Position numbers and translations under genes: made by a program. From Noviherbaspirillum aridicola (GTDB lineage Bacteria; Pseudomonadota; Gammaproteobacteria; Burkholderiales; Burkholderiaceae_D): a stretch of DNA of 64,000 bases. The notes below the pieces were generated by a model. It had not been told where the DNA came from. It made no database searches and saw nothing but the letters and a program-made list of their open reading frames with translations. How positions within the stretch are numbered: position 1 is the first letter of the stretch; the number at the start of each line of letters is the position of its first letter. The DNA lies in assembly GCF_019656455.1 (NCBI RefSeq), contig NZ_BPMK01000005.1:163784-227783 (forward strand). Reading direction: 5' to 3'. Positions 36,011 through 45,873 of the stretch are shown here, piece by piece.

Positions 36011-37642
36011 ATGAGCAAGTCCGGCACCTCCGATATCGCGCACAGGCTGGAGCAGCTGACCGAGCTCAGCCTGCAGCTCGGCACCCGCCACGACACCACG
36101 GTGCTGCTCGAGAAAATCCTGCGCACCGCCAGGACCATGGCCAATGCCGATGGCGGTACGCTGTACCGCACGAGCGCCGACCGGCGCAGCCTGGCGTTTT
36201 CCATCTCCCTCAACGACACCCTGAAGATGTACCAGGGCGGCGTCGCCGGTGCCGCGATCGAAATGCCCGACATCCCGCTGTTCGACGCGGCCGGCAGTGC
36301 GAACATGACCGCGGTCGCCGCCTGTGCCTTCCATACGCGCAGGTCGGTCAACATCGGGGACGTGTACCGCGACGACGTGTTCAATTTCTTGGGCATGCGG
36401 CGCTTCGACGAGACCTTCGGCTATCGCTCGCGATCCATCCTGACCGTGCCGATGCAGGATCACGAGGGCGAGGTCATCGGCGTGCTGCAGCTGATCAATG
36501 CGCGCGACGCCGCGACCGGCGCTCCCTGCGCCTTCAGCCATACCGACCAGCGCCTGATCGAGGCGCTGGCGTCGCAGGGCGCCATCGCGCTGACCAACCA
36601 GCAGCTGATCGCACGCCTCGAAGACCTGTTCGAAGGCTTCGTCAAGCTGATCAATATCGGCATCGATGAAAAGTCGCCCCACACCGGCCGCCACTGCGAG
36701 GCGGTGCCGGAGCTGACGATGATGCTCGCCGACGCGGCGCATCGCGCCGGCACCGGTCCGCTCGCCGACTTTCGCATGAGCGACGCCGACCGCAGGCAGT
36801 TGTGGATCGCCGGCCTCCTGCACGACTGCGGCAAGATCACGACCCCTGTGCACGTGGTGGAAAAGGCGACCAAGCTGCAGACCATCTTCGACCGCATCCA
36901 CCTCGTCGACACCCGGCTGGAAGTGGTCAGGCGCGAGGCCGAAATCCGGTCATTGAAGGAAAAATTGCGGCATGCCGCCGAGCCCGCGCGCCACGCCGCG
37001 ATCGATCGCGCGCTGGCGGCCGAGCTTGCCGGCATCGACGACGACCGCGCCTTCCTGCGCCAGGCGAATATCGGCAGCGAAGGCATGTCCGGGGACGATC
37101 AGCGCCGGGTCGGCGAGATCGCGGCGCGCCGCCGCTTCATCGGTCCCGACGGCAACGAGCGGCCGCTGCTGGATGAGGAGGAGATCGCCAATCTCTGCGT
37201 GCGTGCCGGCACCCTCAATCCGCAGGAGCGGGAAATCATCAACAACCATATCTCGGTGACGATCCGCATGCTGGAATCCTTGCCCTGGCCCGCCCATCTT
37301 CGCCGGGTGCCCGAGTATGCCGGCGGCCACCATGAACGCATGGATGGCCAGGGCTACCCGCGCGGCCTGCGCGGCGACCAGATGCCGCTGCAGGCGCGCA
37401 TGATGGCGATCGCCGACATCTTCGAGGCGCTGACCGCGCCCGACCGGCCCTACAAGAAGGGCAAGATGCTGTCCGAATCGCTGCGCATCCTCGGCGGCTT
37501 CCGCGAACGCAACCACATCGACCCGGACCTGTTCGATATCTTCATCCGCGAGAAGGTGTATCTCGAGTATGCCCGGCGTTTCATGGACCCGGCGCAGATC
37601 GACGAGGTCGACGAACGCCAGATTCCCGGCTATGTGCCCTGA
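36011..37642 (+). CDS. GAF-HD-GYP phosphohydrolase (predicted c-di-GMP phosphodiesterase)
   Basis: 543 aa from the ATG at 36011. An N-terminal GAF domain (about 20-190: LEKILRTARTMANADGGTLYR, SILTVPMQDHEGEVIGVLQLIN) precedes an HD-GYP domain (about 215-530). HD-GYP residues are intact: SPHTGRHCEAV, the HD pair in LLHDCGKI (His271-Asp272), the INNHI and GGHHERMDGQGYP (G446-QGYP) motifs. A roughly 130-residue insertion separates HD from the next histidine motif. Such proteins usually hydrolyse c-di-GMP to GMP. GAF could sense cAMP or cGMP; that is inference from the neighbours. Second gene of the operon. Confidence 0.9.
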   Translation: MSKSGTSDIAHRLEQLTELSLQLGTRHDTTVLLEKILRTARTMANADGGTLYRTSADRRSLAFSISLNDTLKMYQGGVAGAAIEMPDIPLFDAAGSANMTAVAACAFHTRRSVNIGDVYRDDVFNFLGMRRFDETFGYRSRSILTVPMQDHEGEVIGVLQLINARDAATGAPCAFSHTDQRLIEALASQGAIALTNQQLIARLEDLFEGFVKLINIGIDEKSPHTGRHCEAVPELTMMLADAAHRAGTGPLADFRMSDADRRQLWIAGLLHDCGKITTPVHVVEKATKLQTIFDRIHLVDTRLEVVRREAEIRSLKEKLRHAAEPARHAAIDRALAAELAGIDDDRAFLRQANIGSEGMSGDDQRRVGEIAARRRFIGPDGNERPLLDEEEIANLCVRAGTLNPQEREIINNHISVTIRMLESLPWPAHLRRVPEYAGGHHERMDGQGYPRGLRGDQMPLQARMMAIADIFEALTAPDRPYKKGKMLSESLRILGGFRERNHIDPDLFDIFIREKVYLEYARRFMDPAQIDEVDERQIPGYVP

Positions 37643-37654
37643 GATGCCCTGACC

Positions 37655-39922
37655 ATGCGCCGGCTGCTTGCGAAATTCGGTGCCCGCTGGCTGCTCGCAC
37701 TCCTGTTCATCGCGATCGCCGAACTCGTGGTGCTCGGCCATCTGCCGGCGACGCTGGTCGACCGGCTCGACGTCATCGCCTACGACATGCGGCTGCGGAT
37801 ACAGGATGGCGGGCTCGACCCGCGGGTGGTGATCGTCGACATCGACGAAAAGAGCCTGACCGCGCTCGGCCGCTGGCCGTGGAGCCGGGACACGATCGCG
37901 CGCCTGGTGGACAAGCTCGACGGCAAGTATTTCGCGCGCGCCGTCGGCTTCGACGTCGTCTTTTCCGAGCCCGATACCAGCTCGGGATACGACAAGCTGG
38001 AGTCGCTCGCCCGCCACGAACTGCACGATGTGCAGGGCTTTCCCGAACTGGTGCGCGCGCTCAAGCCGCGCTTCGACTACGACGCCCGGCTGGCGCGCGC
38101 GCTTCAGGACCGTCCCACGATACTCGGCTACTACCTGTCCAGTGAGCCCGGGGCGGTGAGCAAGGGCGGGCTGCCGCCGCCTGCCTTCACCGAGGCCGAT
38201 CTCGGCGGGCGTGCCGTCGATGCCTATGCCTACCGCACCCACACCGGCAATCTGGAGAAGCTGCAGGCGGCGGCGCGCGCAGCCGGCTTCTTCAACCCGA
38301 CGCCGGATGCCGACGGCACCATCCGCCGCCTGCCGCTGCTGGTGCGCCTGGGCGACGGCTATCATGAATCCCTGGCGCTGGCCACCGCCCGCGTCGCGCT
38401 CGGCGCGAGCGCGATACAGCCCGTCTTCTTCAGCGAAGACGAAACGCTGCTCAGCGGCGACGCGCACCGGGGCTATGGCGCGCTCAAGGCGATCCGGATG
38501 AACAGCAAGCCGCGCGCGACGGTGATTCCGCTCGATCGCGACCTGACCGCGCTCGTCAGCTATCGTGGACCGGGCGGCCCGCGCGGCGGCCAGTACCGCT
38601 ATGTGTCGGCGGTCGACGTGCTGCAGGAGAAAGTGCCGATGGAGGTGCTGGCCGATGCCATCGTCCTGGTCGGCACCACCGCCGCCGGACTCAAGGATCT
38701 GCGGGCGACGCCGGTCAATATCGATTACCCCGGCGTCGAGCTGCATGCCAACATCGTCAGTTCCATCCTCGATGCGCAGTTCAAGCATGAGCCGGATTTC
38801 AGCCTCGGCATCCAGCTGCTGCAGGTCGCCGCGCTCGGCATCGCGCTCGGCCTGCTGCTGCCGGTGCTGGCGCCGCTGCCGGCGATCCTGGTGTCGCTGG
38901 CCGCCACCGCGGGCGTGGTATGGCTGAATCTGTGGATGTACCGCTCGCTCGACTGGGTGCTGCCGGTCGCAGTGCCGCTGCTATTGGCCGGCGCGCTGTT
39001 CATCGCCAACCTGGCATGGGGCTATCTGTTCGAGTATCGCCGGGGCAGGGCCATGGTCAGCCTGTTCGGCGAGTACGTCGCGCCGGAACTCGTCGCCGAG
39101 ATGGCAGCGGATCCGCAGCGCTACAGCATGGAGGGCGAAAGCCACGAGCTGACGGTGCTGTTCTGCGACGTGCGCGGCTTCACCACCATCTCGGAAGGAC
39201 TGGATCCCAATTCGCTGCGCGAATACATCAACATCTATCTCACCGCCATGTCGGAAGACATACGCGGCAACCGGGGCACGCTGGACAAGTACATCGGCGA
39301 TGCGGTGATGGCTTTCTGGGGCGCGCCGGTGTCGCTGCCGGATCATGCGCAGCGCGCGGTGGCGTCCGCGCTGCGCATGCAGGCCACCGCGAATTCGCTG
39401 AACAAGGATTTCGCCGCCCGCGGCTGGCCGCTGCTGAAAATAGGCATCGGCCTCAATACGGGCGACATGCGGGTGGGCGACATGGGATCGAAGATCCGGC
39501 GCGCCTATACCGTGATGGGCGACGCGGTCAACCTGGCGTCGCGGCTCGAGGGCATTACCAAGGTCTACGGCGTGGGGATAGCGGTCGGCCCGGGCACGCG
39601 CGACGCCGCCACCGCCTATGCCTGGCGCGAACTCGACCGCGTGCGCGTCAAGGGCAAGAACGAGCCGGTCCCGATCTATGAGCCGATCGACCTGGAGGCG
39701 GAGCTGGACGCCACGCGCCGCGAAGAACTGCGGCAGTGGCACGAGGCGCTGGCGCTGGTGCGCGGCCAGCGCTGGGACGAGGCTGACGACCTGATGAACA
39801 AGCTGCTCGCGCTAGACCCCGGGTGCGGCCTGTACCGCTTGTACCGTGACCGCATTGCTTGGTACCGTCAGCATCCGCCCGGCGATGACTGGGACGGCGT
39901 GACCAGTTTCGATACCAAGTAA
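37655..39922 (+). CDS. CHASE2-adenylate cyclase
   Basis: 755 aa. A membrane helix (about 10-28), a large periplasmic CHASE2 domain (about 30-380; RLDVIAYDMRLRIQDGG, VVIVDIDEKSLTALGRWPW), three closely spaced membrane helices (about 385-460) and a class III cyclase domain (about 480-680). The cyclase has both metal aspartates (LFCDVRGFTT and KYIGDAVMAFWG), the transition-state Asn/Arg pair (VMGDAVNLASRLEG), and Lys and Thr at the positions that select adenine (LDKYIGD and RRAYTVMGD). It should make cAMP in response to a periplasmic signal. Third gene of the operon with the phosphodiesterase and HD-GYP genes. Its stop codon directly abuts the stop of the glycosyltransferase gene. Confidence 0.92.
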   Translation: MRRLLAKFGARWLLALLFIAIAELVVLGHLPATLVDRLDVIAYDMRLRIQDGGLDPRVVIVDIDEKSLTALGRWPWSRDTIARLVDKLDGKYFARAVGFDVVFSEPDTSSGYDKLESLARHELHDVQGFPELVRALKPRFDYDARLARALQDRPTILGYYLSSEPGAVSKGGLPPPAFTEADLGGRAVDAYAYRTHTGNLEKLQAAARAAGFFNPTPDADGTIRRLPLLVRLGDGYHESLALATARVALGASAIQPVFFSEDETLLSGDAHRGYGALKAIRMNSKPRATVIPLDRDLTALVSYRGPGGPRGGQYRYVSAVDVLQEKVPMEVLADAIVLVGTTAAGLKDLRATPVNIDYPGVELHANIVSSILDAQFKHEPDFSLGIQLLQVAALGIALGLLLPVLAPLPAILVSLAATAGVVWLNLWMYRSLDWVLPVAVPLLLAGALFIANLAWGYLFEYRRGRAMVSLFGEYVAPELVAEMAADPQRYSMEGESHELTVLFCDVRGFTTISEGLDPNSLREYINIYLTAMSEDIRGNRGTLDKYIGDAVMAFWGAPVSLPDHAQRAVASALRMQATANSLNKDFAARGWPLLKIGIGLNTGDMRVGDMGSKIRRAYTVMGDAVNLASRLEGITKVYGVGIAVGPGTRDAATAYAWRELDRVRVKGKNEPVPIYEPIDLEAELDATRREELRQWHEALALVRGQRWDEADDLMNKLLALDPGCGLYRLYRDRIAWYRQHPPGDDWDGVTSFDTK

Positions 39923-41062
39923 TCAGCGTGAACCGTTGGCGCGCCGCGCCTCGGCCCGGGTGACGCGATCGGGCGAGACAGCGGCGCGGCAGGCGTCGCG
40001 CAGGCCGGCGGCGGCGCTGGCATAGTTGAAACCGGCGACGGTGGCGACGCTGCTGGCCGAGGCGCGCTGCCAGGCCAGGCGGTCGCGCAGCAGGGCCACC
40101 GCGTGCTGCGTCCACAGGCCGACATCGAGATCGGCGACATGACCGTTCCTGCCGTCGATCACCAGTTCGCCCGCCACCCCCGCCTCCGGCGAGACCAGCA
40201 CCGGCAGGCCGGCCGCGCAGGCTTCGTTGGTCACCACGCCCCAGGGATCCCAGCGCGTCGGGAACAGGAAGATGCGTGCCGCCGCATAGATCGCCGGCAG
40301 ATCCTCGTGGGCGACGAAACCCTTGAACATCGCGTGCACCTTTTCGGCGTGCAGCGCGGCGAGGCGCCGCAGTTCGGCTTCCTGCTCGCCGGCGCCGACG
40401 AACATGATGCTCACCCTGCGGCCGAGCAGGCCGGCCGCGTTCAGCGCGACATCGAAGGCGAACAGCGGGTTCTTGACCGGTTCGATGCGTCCGCAGAACA
40501 GGAAGTCGACGGGGCGGTCATCGAATGACGCGGTGGTGGCGAACTCGCCGTTGTCCACGCACAGGCAGGATGTGAAGCGGCGGCTGGCCGGTATGCCGTA
40601 CTGTTCGAACAGCCGGTGACCGCCGCGGCTGGCGGCGACAAAGCTGCGGGAGCGACCGTAGACCATGCGCCGCACGAGCCGGTGCACGCGCGACAGGCCC
40701 TGCTCGGAAATGTCGGTGCCGTCGGTCATGGCCACGTGCGGAATGCCGCGCGCCACCGCATAGGCAAAGGCGTAGAGGTGCGTCGGATTGAAGCCGCCGG
40801 TGACCACCGCGTCCGGGCGGAAGCGATGGAGCGAGGCGACGACGCCGGGATTGTTGTGGATGTAGCGGCCGTTGCGGGTGATGACGTGTTCGCGCAGGAA
40901 TTCATGGCCGAAATCGAGCGGCGGGATTTCCCAGTGGCGATTGGGTTCGCGCCGGCTGCACAGGATCAGCTGCAGCGTGACGTCGGGCAGCCGCGACAGC
41001 GCGCGATAGAAAGGCACGCGGTATGGCGGCAGCTCATTGGAGATGAGAGCGATGCGAAGCAT
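39923..41062 (-). CDS. GT4-type glycosyltransferase
   Basis: 379 aa from the ATG at 41062. GT-B fold: N-terminal LRIALISNELPPYRVPFYRALSRLP and a C-terminal Glycos_transf_1 domain with FLFCGRIEPVKNP, GAGEQEAELRRLAA, FPTRWDPWGVVTNEACAAGLPVLVS. The last motif is the E(x7)E-like nucleotide-sugar site. It probably adds a hexose to an exopolysaccharide or lipid carrier. No other polysaccharide genes are nearby. Convergent with the cyclase, with no base between the two stops. Confidence 0.85.
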   Translation of the reverse strand: MLRIALISNELPPYRVPFYRALSRLPDVTLQLILCSRREPNRHWEIPPLDFGHEFLREHVITRNGRYIHNNPGVVASLHRFRPDAVVTGGFNPTHLYAFAYAVARGIPHVAMTDGTDISEQGLSRVHRLVRRMVYGRSRSFVAASRGGHRLFEQYGIPASRRFTSCLCVDNGEFATTASFDDRPVDFLFCGRIEPVKNPLFAFDVALNAAGLLGRRVSIMFVGAGEQEAELRRLAALHAEKVHAMFKGFVAHEDLPAIYAAARIFLFPTRWDPWGVVTNEACAAGLPVLVSPEAGVAGELVIDGRNGHVADLDVGLWTQHAVALLRDRLAWQRASASSVATVAGFNYASAAAGLRDACRAAVSPDRVTRAEARRANGSR

Positions 41063-41493
41063 TGACTGAGTTCCGTCCGGATTTGTTGTGCTTATTCGTT
41101 GATGCATGCGAAGGCATGCGTGAAATTGGTGCAGACCATCGAGGCCTGCTGCCGAGGCGGTTTCAGAACTTAATGAGTGGACGGCGGCGGCGGGGTTCCT
41201 TCTGTTGCGCTGCAACTTGCAGAAGAATTGACCGGAGCTAAGATCGCGTACCGGCTGAAGATGGAGATGAACTGGCCGGCGGTATCAGGGCCGTTACAAT
41301 GGCGTCCGCGTTGTCGTGATCGACGCCGTCGTCCGAAAGACGTCTCCATTCGCGCTGCGATTCGACCCGGATGCACGCGCGGAGGGCGGATATCGCCGGC
41401 CGGCCTGCTTTTTTCTGTCTCCGGGCCACAACCCTGGGGCCCATCCCGCCTATCTTTTGTTAGAATCAGACCCTTTTCTGGAAAGGAATATTG
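41063..41493. other. 431-bp region without a gene
   Basis: No open frame with good codon phase and ribosome site. It should contain the promoters of the glycosyltransferase gene (minus) and of hupB. A TAGAAT -10 hexamer at 41461-41466 lies 28 bp before the hupB ATG, but no -35 is clear. GCATGC occurs twice around a 4-nt spacer at 41104-41119. Nothing else is recognised. Confidence 0.5.
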
Positions 41494-41769
41494 ATGAACA
41501 AGACCGAACTCGTCGATGCCATCGCCGCGGAATGCGACCTCTCCAAGGTCGCCGCTCAGCGTGCCCTGGATGCCGTCATCAACAACATCGTCAAGGCTGT
41601 GAAGGCCGGTGACACGGTTCAGCTGGTCGGCTTCGGCAGCTTCGGCGCCGGCACCCGCGCGGAGCGCACCGGACGCAACCCGCGTACCGGCGAAGAGATC
41701 AAGATCGCTGCCGCCAAGACGGTGAAGTTCACCGCCGGCAAGGCGTTCAAGGACGCGATCAACGGCTGA
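41494..41769 (+). CDS. hupB: DNA-binding protein HU-beta
   Basis: 91 aa from the ATG at 41494; GGAAAGGA lies 7 nt upstream. Canonical [23 protein letters not shown], the beta arm [26 protein letters not shown] and the [14 protein letters not shown] end. A TTG one codon upstream is not needed. Monocistronic; a modest hairpin follows. Confidence 0.95.
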   Translation: MNKTELVDAIAAECDLSKVAAQRALDAVINNIVKAVKAGDTVQLVGFGSFGAGTRAERTGRNPRTGEEIKIAAAKTVKFTAGKAFKDAING

Positions 41770-41776
41770 TCGCTGC

Positions 41777-41798
41777 TGACGCCGTCGTTCGGGCGTCA
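41777..41798 (+). terminator. possible terminator of hupB
   Basis: TGACGCC, 8-nt loop, GGCGTCA, then TCTCTT. The U-run is weak. Confidence 0.35.
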
Positions 41799-41905
41799 TC
41801 TCTTGCGGGCGAAAGCGGGAAGCCTGGCGCACGTCATGCGCGATGCTTCCGGTTTTCCCCCGACCCTCCTGTCATCATCCTGTCATCTTCGCGCGTCGCG
41901 CGAAA

Positions 41906-44491
41906 TCACGCATTCCCCTCGTTTCCCTCGTTCGCGTTCGCCAGTCCGGCGAGTATCGCCAGCACATCGGCCAGCTTCGCCGGCTTGACCAGGTGATGGT
42001 CGAAGCCCGCCTGCCGCGATTGCTCGAAATCGTTCGGCTGGCCATATCCGGTCAGCGCGACCAGCACCGCGCGGGCGTGGACGGGCGCGGCCCGCAACCG
42101 TCTCGCGAGTTCGTAGCCGTCCATGTCGGGCAGGCCGACGTCGAGCAGGAACACGCGCGGCCGGAATGCATCCGCCGCCTGCAAGGCCTGCTCGCCGCTG
42201 AATCGGGTCGCGGTCCGGTAGCCGGCGGCGTCGAGCAGCATCGCAAGGCTCTCGGCCGCATCGACGTTGTCGTCCACCACCATCACTTTCAGCGGCGCGC
42301 CATCGGCCCTCGGCCCCGGGCCGGCGGCGCGTTCTTCATCCGGCGCGGAGGCCGGGTGGAAGCGCGGCAGCCGCACGGTGAACACGCTGCCCTTGCCGAG
42401 GCCTTCGCTGTGCACGGACACGCTGCCCTCGTGCAGTTCGACCAGGCTTCTGACGAGCGCCAGTCCGAGACCGAGCCCGCCCTGTGAACGGTCGGGCGAG
42501 CGTTCCGCCTGCGTGAAGAGTTCAAACACATGCGGCTGGAGCGCGGCGGAAATGCCGGCGCCGTTGTCGCTGACCGCCATCCAGGCATCGCGCGCATCGC
42601 CCCGGATGTGGACTGACAGCTCGCCGCCCTCGGGCGTGTACTTGGCGGCGTTGTTGAGCAGGTTGGCCAGCACCTGCACCAGCCGCGTGCGGTCGGCGAA
42701 GACGAACAGCGATTCTTCATCCGCCTGCACCGTCAGGCGGTGCCGGCGCGTTTCGATCAGTCCGCGCACCTGTTCCACCGCGCCGTCGACCACGCTGCGC
42801 AGGTCGAGCACCTGGCGGTCGAGCGAGATCATGCCGCTCGTGACGCGGGCGACATCGAGCAGGTCGTCCACCAGGCCCGACATGTGGGCGACCTGCCGCC
42901 CGATGATCTCGCTGGTCCTGGCCACGCGCGGATTGTCGGCGCTCTGCAGGCGCAGCAGCTCGGCCGCGTTGCTGATCGGGGCCAGCGGGTTGCGCAGTTC
43001 ATGCGCCAGCATCGCGAGGAATTCATCCTTGCGCCGGTCCGCCACCCGCAATGCCTCCAGCGCCTGCCTGCGCTCGGTGACGTCATAGCCTTCGACGAAG
43101 ATGCCGGTGACCCGGCCTTCCGCATCGGTCACCGGCTGATAGACGAAATCCACGAAGCGCTCGCTCGGCGCCTCTTCCGGCGTCCGCCGGATCACGAGCC
43201 GCGCCTCGCTCTCGAAATACGGCCGTCCGCTGCGATACACCTGGTCGAGCTGGTCGAAGAAGGGCTGGTCCGCCAGCTCCGGCAGCGCCTTGCGCACCGG
43301 CAGTCCGATCACCGGACGCGGCCCGATCAGGCGCATGTAGGCGGCGTTGACGAGTTCGAACACATGCTCGGGACCGCGCACCACCGCCATGAATCCGGGG
43401 GCCTGCTCGAACAGTTCGCGCAGGCGGTTGCGCTCGGCCGCCAGCTGCGCGGTCAGCGCTTCCTCGGCCTGCCGCCGCTGCGCCTCGGCGCGCGCCAGCT
43501 CGAGCGCATACCAGGTGCGCTCGGCGACATGCTCGGCCAGCATCACTTCGTCGTCGGTCCAGCGTCGCGGCTGCGCGTCGTGCAGATACATCAGCGCATG
43601 CAGGCGGCCGGCCTTGCGCAGGGGGACCGCCAGCAGGGCTTTCGCGCCCGGCATCGCCGCCGGGTCCACCGCGTCGGGCACCGGCGGCTTGCGTACGTCA
43701 TCGATCCGCAGCGTCCGTCCCTGGCGCAAGCCGTGCAGGGCGTGCTCCCCGAATGCGGGCAGCGACGGGGCGTCGCCGTCGAGCGGCGGCAGCCGGCCGT
43801 CGGTCCACTCGCCGGCCACCGCCATCCGGTAATCCGGGGCGCGCAACCTGGCATAGCCGACGCGGGCTGCGCCCAGCTGGCGGCCGATCGCCTCGGCGCT
43901 GGTCGCCGCGATCGCGGCCGGGTCGCCGACGCCGCGCAGCCTGTCGGCCAGACGCAGCTGAAACTCCTGCCGGCGCTCGGCCAGCACGCGGCCGGTGGTT
44001 TCGGTGCAGGCGCAGAACATGCCGGCAATCCTGCCGGTTTCGTCGCGCGCCGGCGAATAGGAAAAAGTGAACCAGGTCTGCTCGAGGTGGCCCTTGCGCA
44101 GCATCTGCAGCGGCAGGTTCTCGTGAAAGCTCGCTTCCCCGGCCAGCGCGCGCCGGATCAGCGGATCGATCACGTCCCAGATCTCGAACCAGATGTCATG
44201 GAAGCGGCGGCCGATCGCCGTGGGATGCTTGGCGCCGAGGACTTCGATGTAGGAATCGTTGTACAGGAAGCCGAGTTCGGGACCCCAGGCCACGAACATC
44301 GGAAACTTGGAATCGAGCATCAGGCCGGTGACGGTGCGCAGCGCCGGGGACCAGGTGCGCGGATGGCCGAGCGGAGAAGCGGACCAGTCCTGCATGCGCA
44401 TCAGCGCGCGCATTTCTCCGGGACCGGACAGGAAATCGAAATCCGGCGCGGCGTGGCTGCCGGAACCCGTTGCATTCATCTCTGCCTTCAT
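41906..44491 (-). CDS. hybrid sensor histidine kinase/response regulator
   Basis: 861 aa, no membrane helix. N-terminal PAS domain (about 50-175; MFVAWGPELGFLYNDSYIEVLG), a GAF domain (about 180-340), a second PAS (about 365-480; FELVNAAYMRLIG), HisKA with the phospho-accepting His in EFLAMLAHELRNPLAPI, HATPase_c with NLLNNAAKYTPEGG, VSDNGAGI and GGLGLGLALV, and a C-terminal receiver with the acceptor Asp in VFLLDVGLPDMDGYEL plus LVALTGYG and DHHLVKPA. It is a soluble hybrid kinase; the signal and partner are unknown. The start could be 44491 (MKAEMN) or 44479 (MNATGS). Divergent from the MFS gene. Confidence 0.93.
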   Translation of the reverse strand: MKAEMNATGSGSHAAPDFDFLSGPGEMRALMRMQDWSASPLGHPRTWSPALRTVTGLMLDSKFPMFVAWGPELGFLYNDSYIEVLGAKHPTAIGRRFHDIWFEIWDVIDPLIRRALAGEASFHENLPLQMLRKGHLEQTWFTFSYSPARDETGRIAGMFCACTETTGRVLAERRQEFQLRLADRLRGVGDPAAIAATSAEAIGRQLGAARVGYARLRAPDYRMAVAGEWTDGRLPPLDGDAPSLPAFGEHALHGLRQGRTLRIDDVRKPPVPDAVDPAAMPGAKALLAVPLRKAGRLHALMYLHDAQPRRWTDDEVMLAEHVAERTWYALELARAEAQRRQAEEALTAQLAAERNRLRELFEQAPGFMAVVRGPEHVFELVNAAYMRLIGPRPVIGLPVRKALPELADQPFFDQLDQVYRSGRPYFESEARLVIRRTPEEAPSERFVDFVYQPVTDAEGRVTGIFVEGYDVTERRQALEALRVADRRKDEFLAMLAHELRNPLAPISNAAELLRLQSADNPRVARTSEIIGRQVAHMSGLVDDLLDVARVTSGMISLDRQVLDLRSVVDGAVEQVRGLIETRRHRLTVQADEESLFVFADRTRLVQVLANLLNNAAKYTPEGGELSVHIRGDARDAWMAVSDNGAGISAALQPHVFELFTQAERSPDRSQGGLGLGLALVRSLVELHEGSVSVHSEGLGKGSVFTVRLPRFHPASAPDEERAAGPGPRADGAPLKVMVVDDNVDAAESLAMLLDAAGYRTATRFSGEQALQAADAFRPRVFLLDVGLPDMDGYELARRLRAAPVHARAVLVALTGYGQPNDFEQSRQAGFDHHLVKPAKLADVLAILAGLANANEGNEGNA

Positions 44492-44595
44492 TGCCCGGTG
44501 TTTCCCCTCTGACGTTCACTGTGTTCCTGACATTGCGCGGCACACCTGGTTCGCGCGGCCCTGCGGCGCGTGCGGAAACACGAGACAATAGCACA

Positions 44596-45795
44596 ATGAA
44601 TTTGTCCTCTTCCGCGAAGGCGGCCGCGGCCCCCGCGCTGCTTGCCGCCACCCTGTTTCTCGTCAGTCTCAACCTGCGGCCCGCGCTGTCCGGCATGGCG
44701 CCGCTGCTCGAAGCGATACGCAGCGCGACCGGCCTGTCGGCGGCCGGCGCCGGCGTGCTGACCACGCTGCCGGTGCTGTGCTTCGGCCTGATCGCGCCGG
44801 TCGGCGCCATGCTTGCGCAGCGTTTTTCGATCCGCCGCACCGTCCTCGCCGGCTTGCTGCTGCTGGCGCTCAGCCTCGGGCTGCGGGTGGTCGGCGGACT
44901 GCCCGCTCTGTTCGCCGGGACGTTCGCCGCGGGCGCCGCGATCGGGGTGGTGATGGTACTGCTGCCGGGCATCATCAAGCGCGACTTTGCGCAAAACGTC
45001 GGGCTGATGACCGGCCTCTACACGATGGCGCTGTCGCTCGGCGCGGCGCTCGGCGCCGGCCTGGCGGTGCCGCTCGCGCAGCTCGGCGCGGACGACAACT
45101 GGCGGCTGTCGCTGGCGCTGTGGGCTGCGCCGGCAGTGATCGCGGCGGCGGCATGGGCCGCCTGCGCGCCGGCCGACGGCGGCGCCGGCGGCCAGAACCG
45201 CGGCGCGGGCATGCGCGCGCTGTTCGGCGATGCGCTGGCCTGGCAGGTCGCCGGTTTCATGGGCCTGCAATCGCTGCTCGCCTATTGCGTGTTCGGCTGG
45301 CTGCCGACCATGCTGATCGACCGCGGCATGACGCCGCTGGCCGCGGGCGCCGCGCTGTCAGTGTCGATCGCGGCGCAGTTGCCCGCCACGCTTGCCGGTC
45401 CCTGGATCGCGGGCAGGGGGCGCGACCAGCGGATGGCGGTGCTGGCGCTGATGGTCGTGATGATGGCGGGCCTGGCCGGCTGCCTGTATGCGCCGCCGGG
45501 CCAGGTGTGGTGGTGGGTGGTGCTGCTCGGCATAGGGCAGGGGAGTTCGTTCACCATCGCCACGCTGCTGGTCGTGCTGCGCTCGCCCGATACCCGCACG
45601 GTGGCGGCGCTGTCGGGGATGACGCAGCTGGTGGGCTATCTGCTGGCCGCCTGCGGCCCGTTCATCACCGGCCTGCTGTACGACTGGAGCGGCGGCTGGA
45701 ACGCGCCGGCGGTGTTTTTCGCGCTGGCCGCGCTGGCGGCGCTGGCCGCCGGCCTGGGAGCAGGCCGCAAGCGTTTCGTGCATGCGCGGGAATGA
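44596..45795 (+). CDS. MFS transporter, CynX/NimT-like
   Basis: 399 aa from the ATG at 44596. Twelve hydrophobic segments. The NLRPALSGMAPLLEAI N-terminal motif and the ALSLGAALGAGLAVPLA segment are typical of the CynX/NimT cyanate permease-like branch. The substrate is not determined by sequence; no cyanase genes are nearby. It lies 104 bp from the divergent hybrid kinase. Confidence 0.83.
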   Translation: MNLSSSAKAAAAPALLAATLFLVSLNLRPALSGMAPLLEAIRSATGLSAAGAGVLTTLPVLCFGLIAPVGAMLAQRFSIRRTVLAGLLLLALSLGLRVVGGLPALFAGTFAAGAAIGVVMVLLPGIIKRDFAQNVGLMTGLYTMALSLGAALGAGLAVPLAQLGADDNWRLSLALWAAPAVIAAAAWAACAPADGGAGGQNRGAGMRALFGDALAWQVAGFMGLQSLLAYCVFGWLPTMLIDRGMTPLAAGAALSVSIAAQLPATLAGPWIAGRGRDQRMAVLALMVVMMAGLAGCLYAPPGQVWWWVVLLGIGQGSSFTIATLLVVLRSPDTRTVAALSGMTQLVGYLLAACGPFITGLLYDWSGGWNAPAVFFALAALAALAAGLGAGRKRFVHARE

Positions 45796-45873
45796 GGCTT
45801 GTCATCTTGACTGTCGTCACGCAGGGGTAAAATTCCTCAGCTTTCTCTTCTCCCTTACTCGGCTTCATACTCT

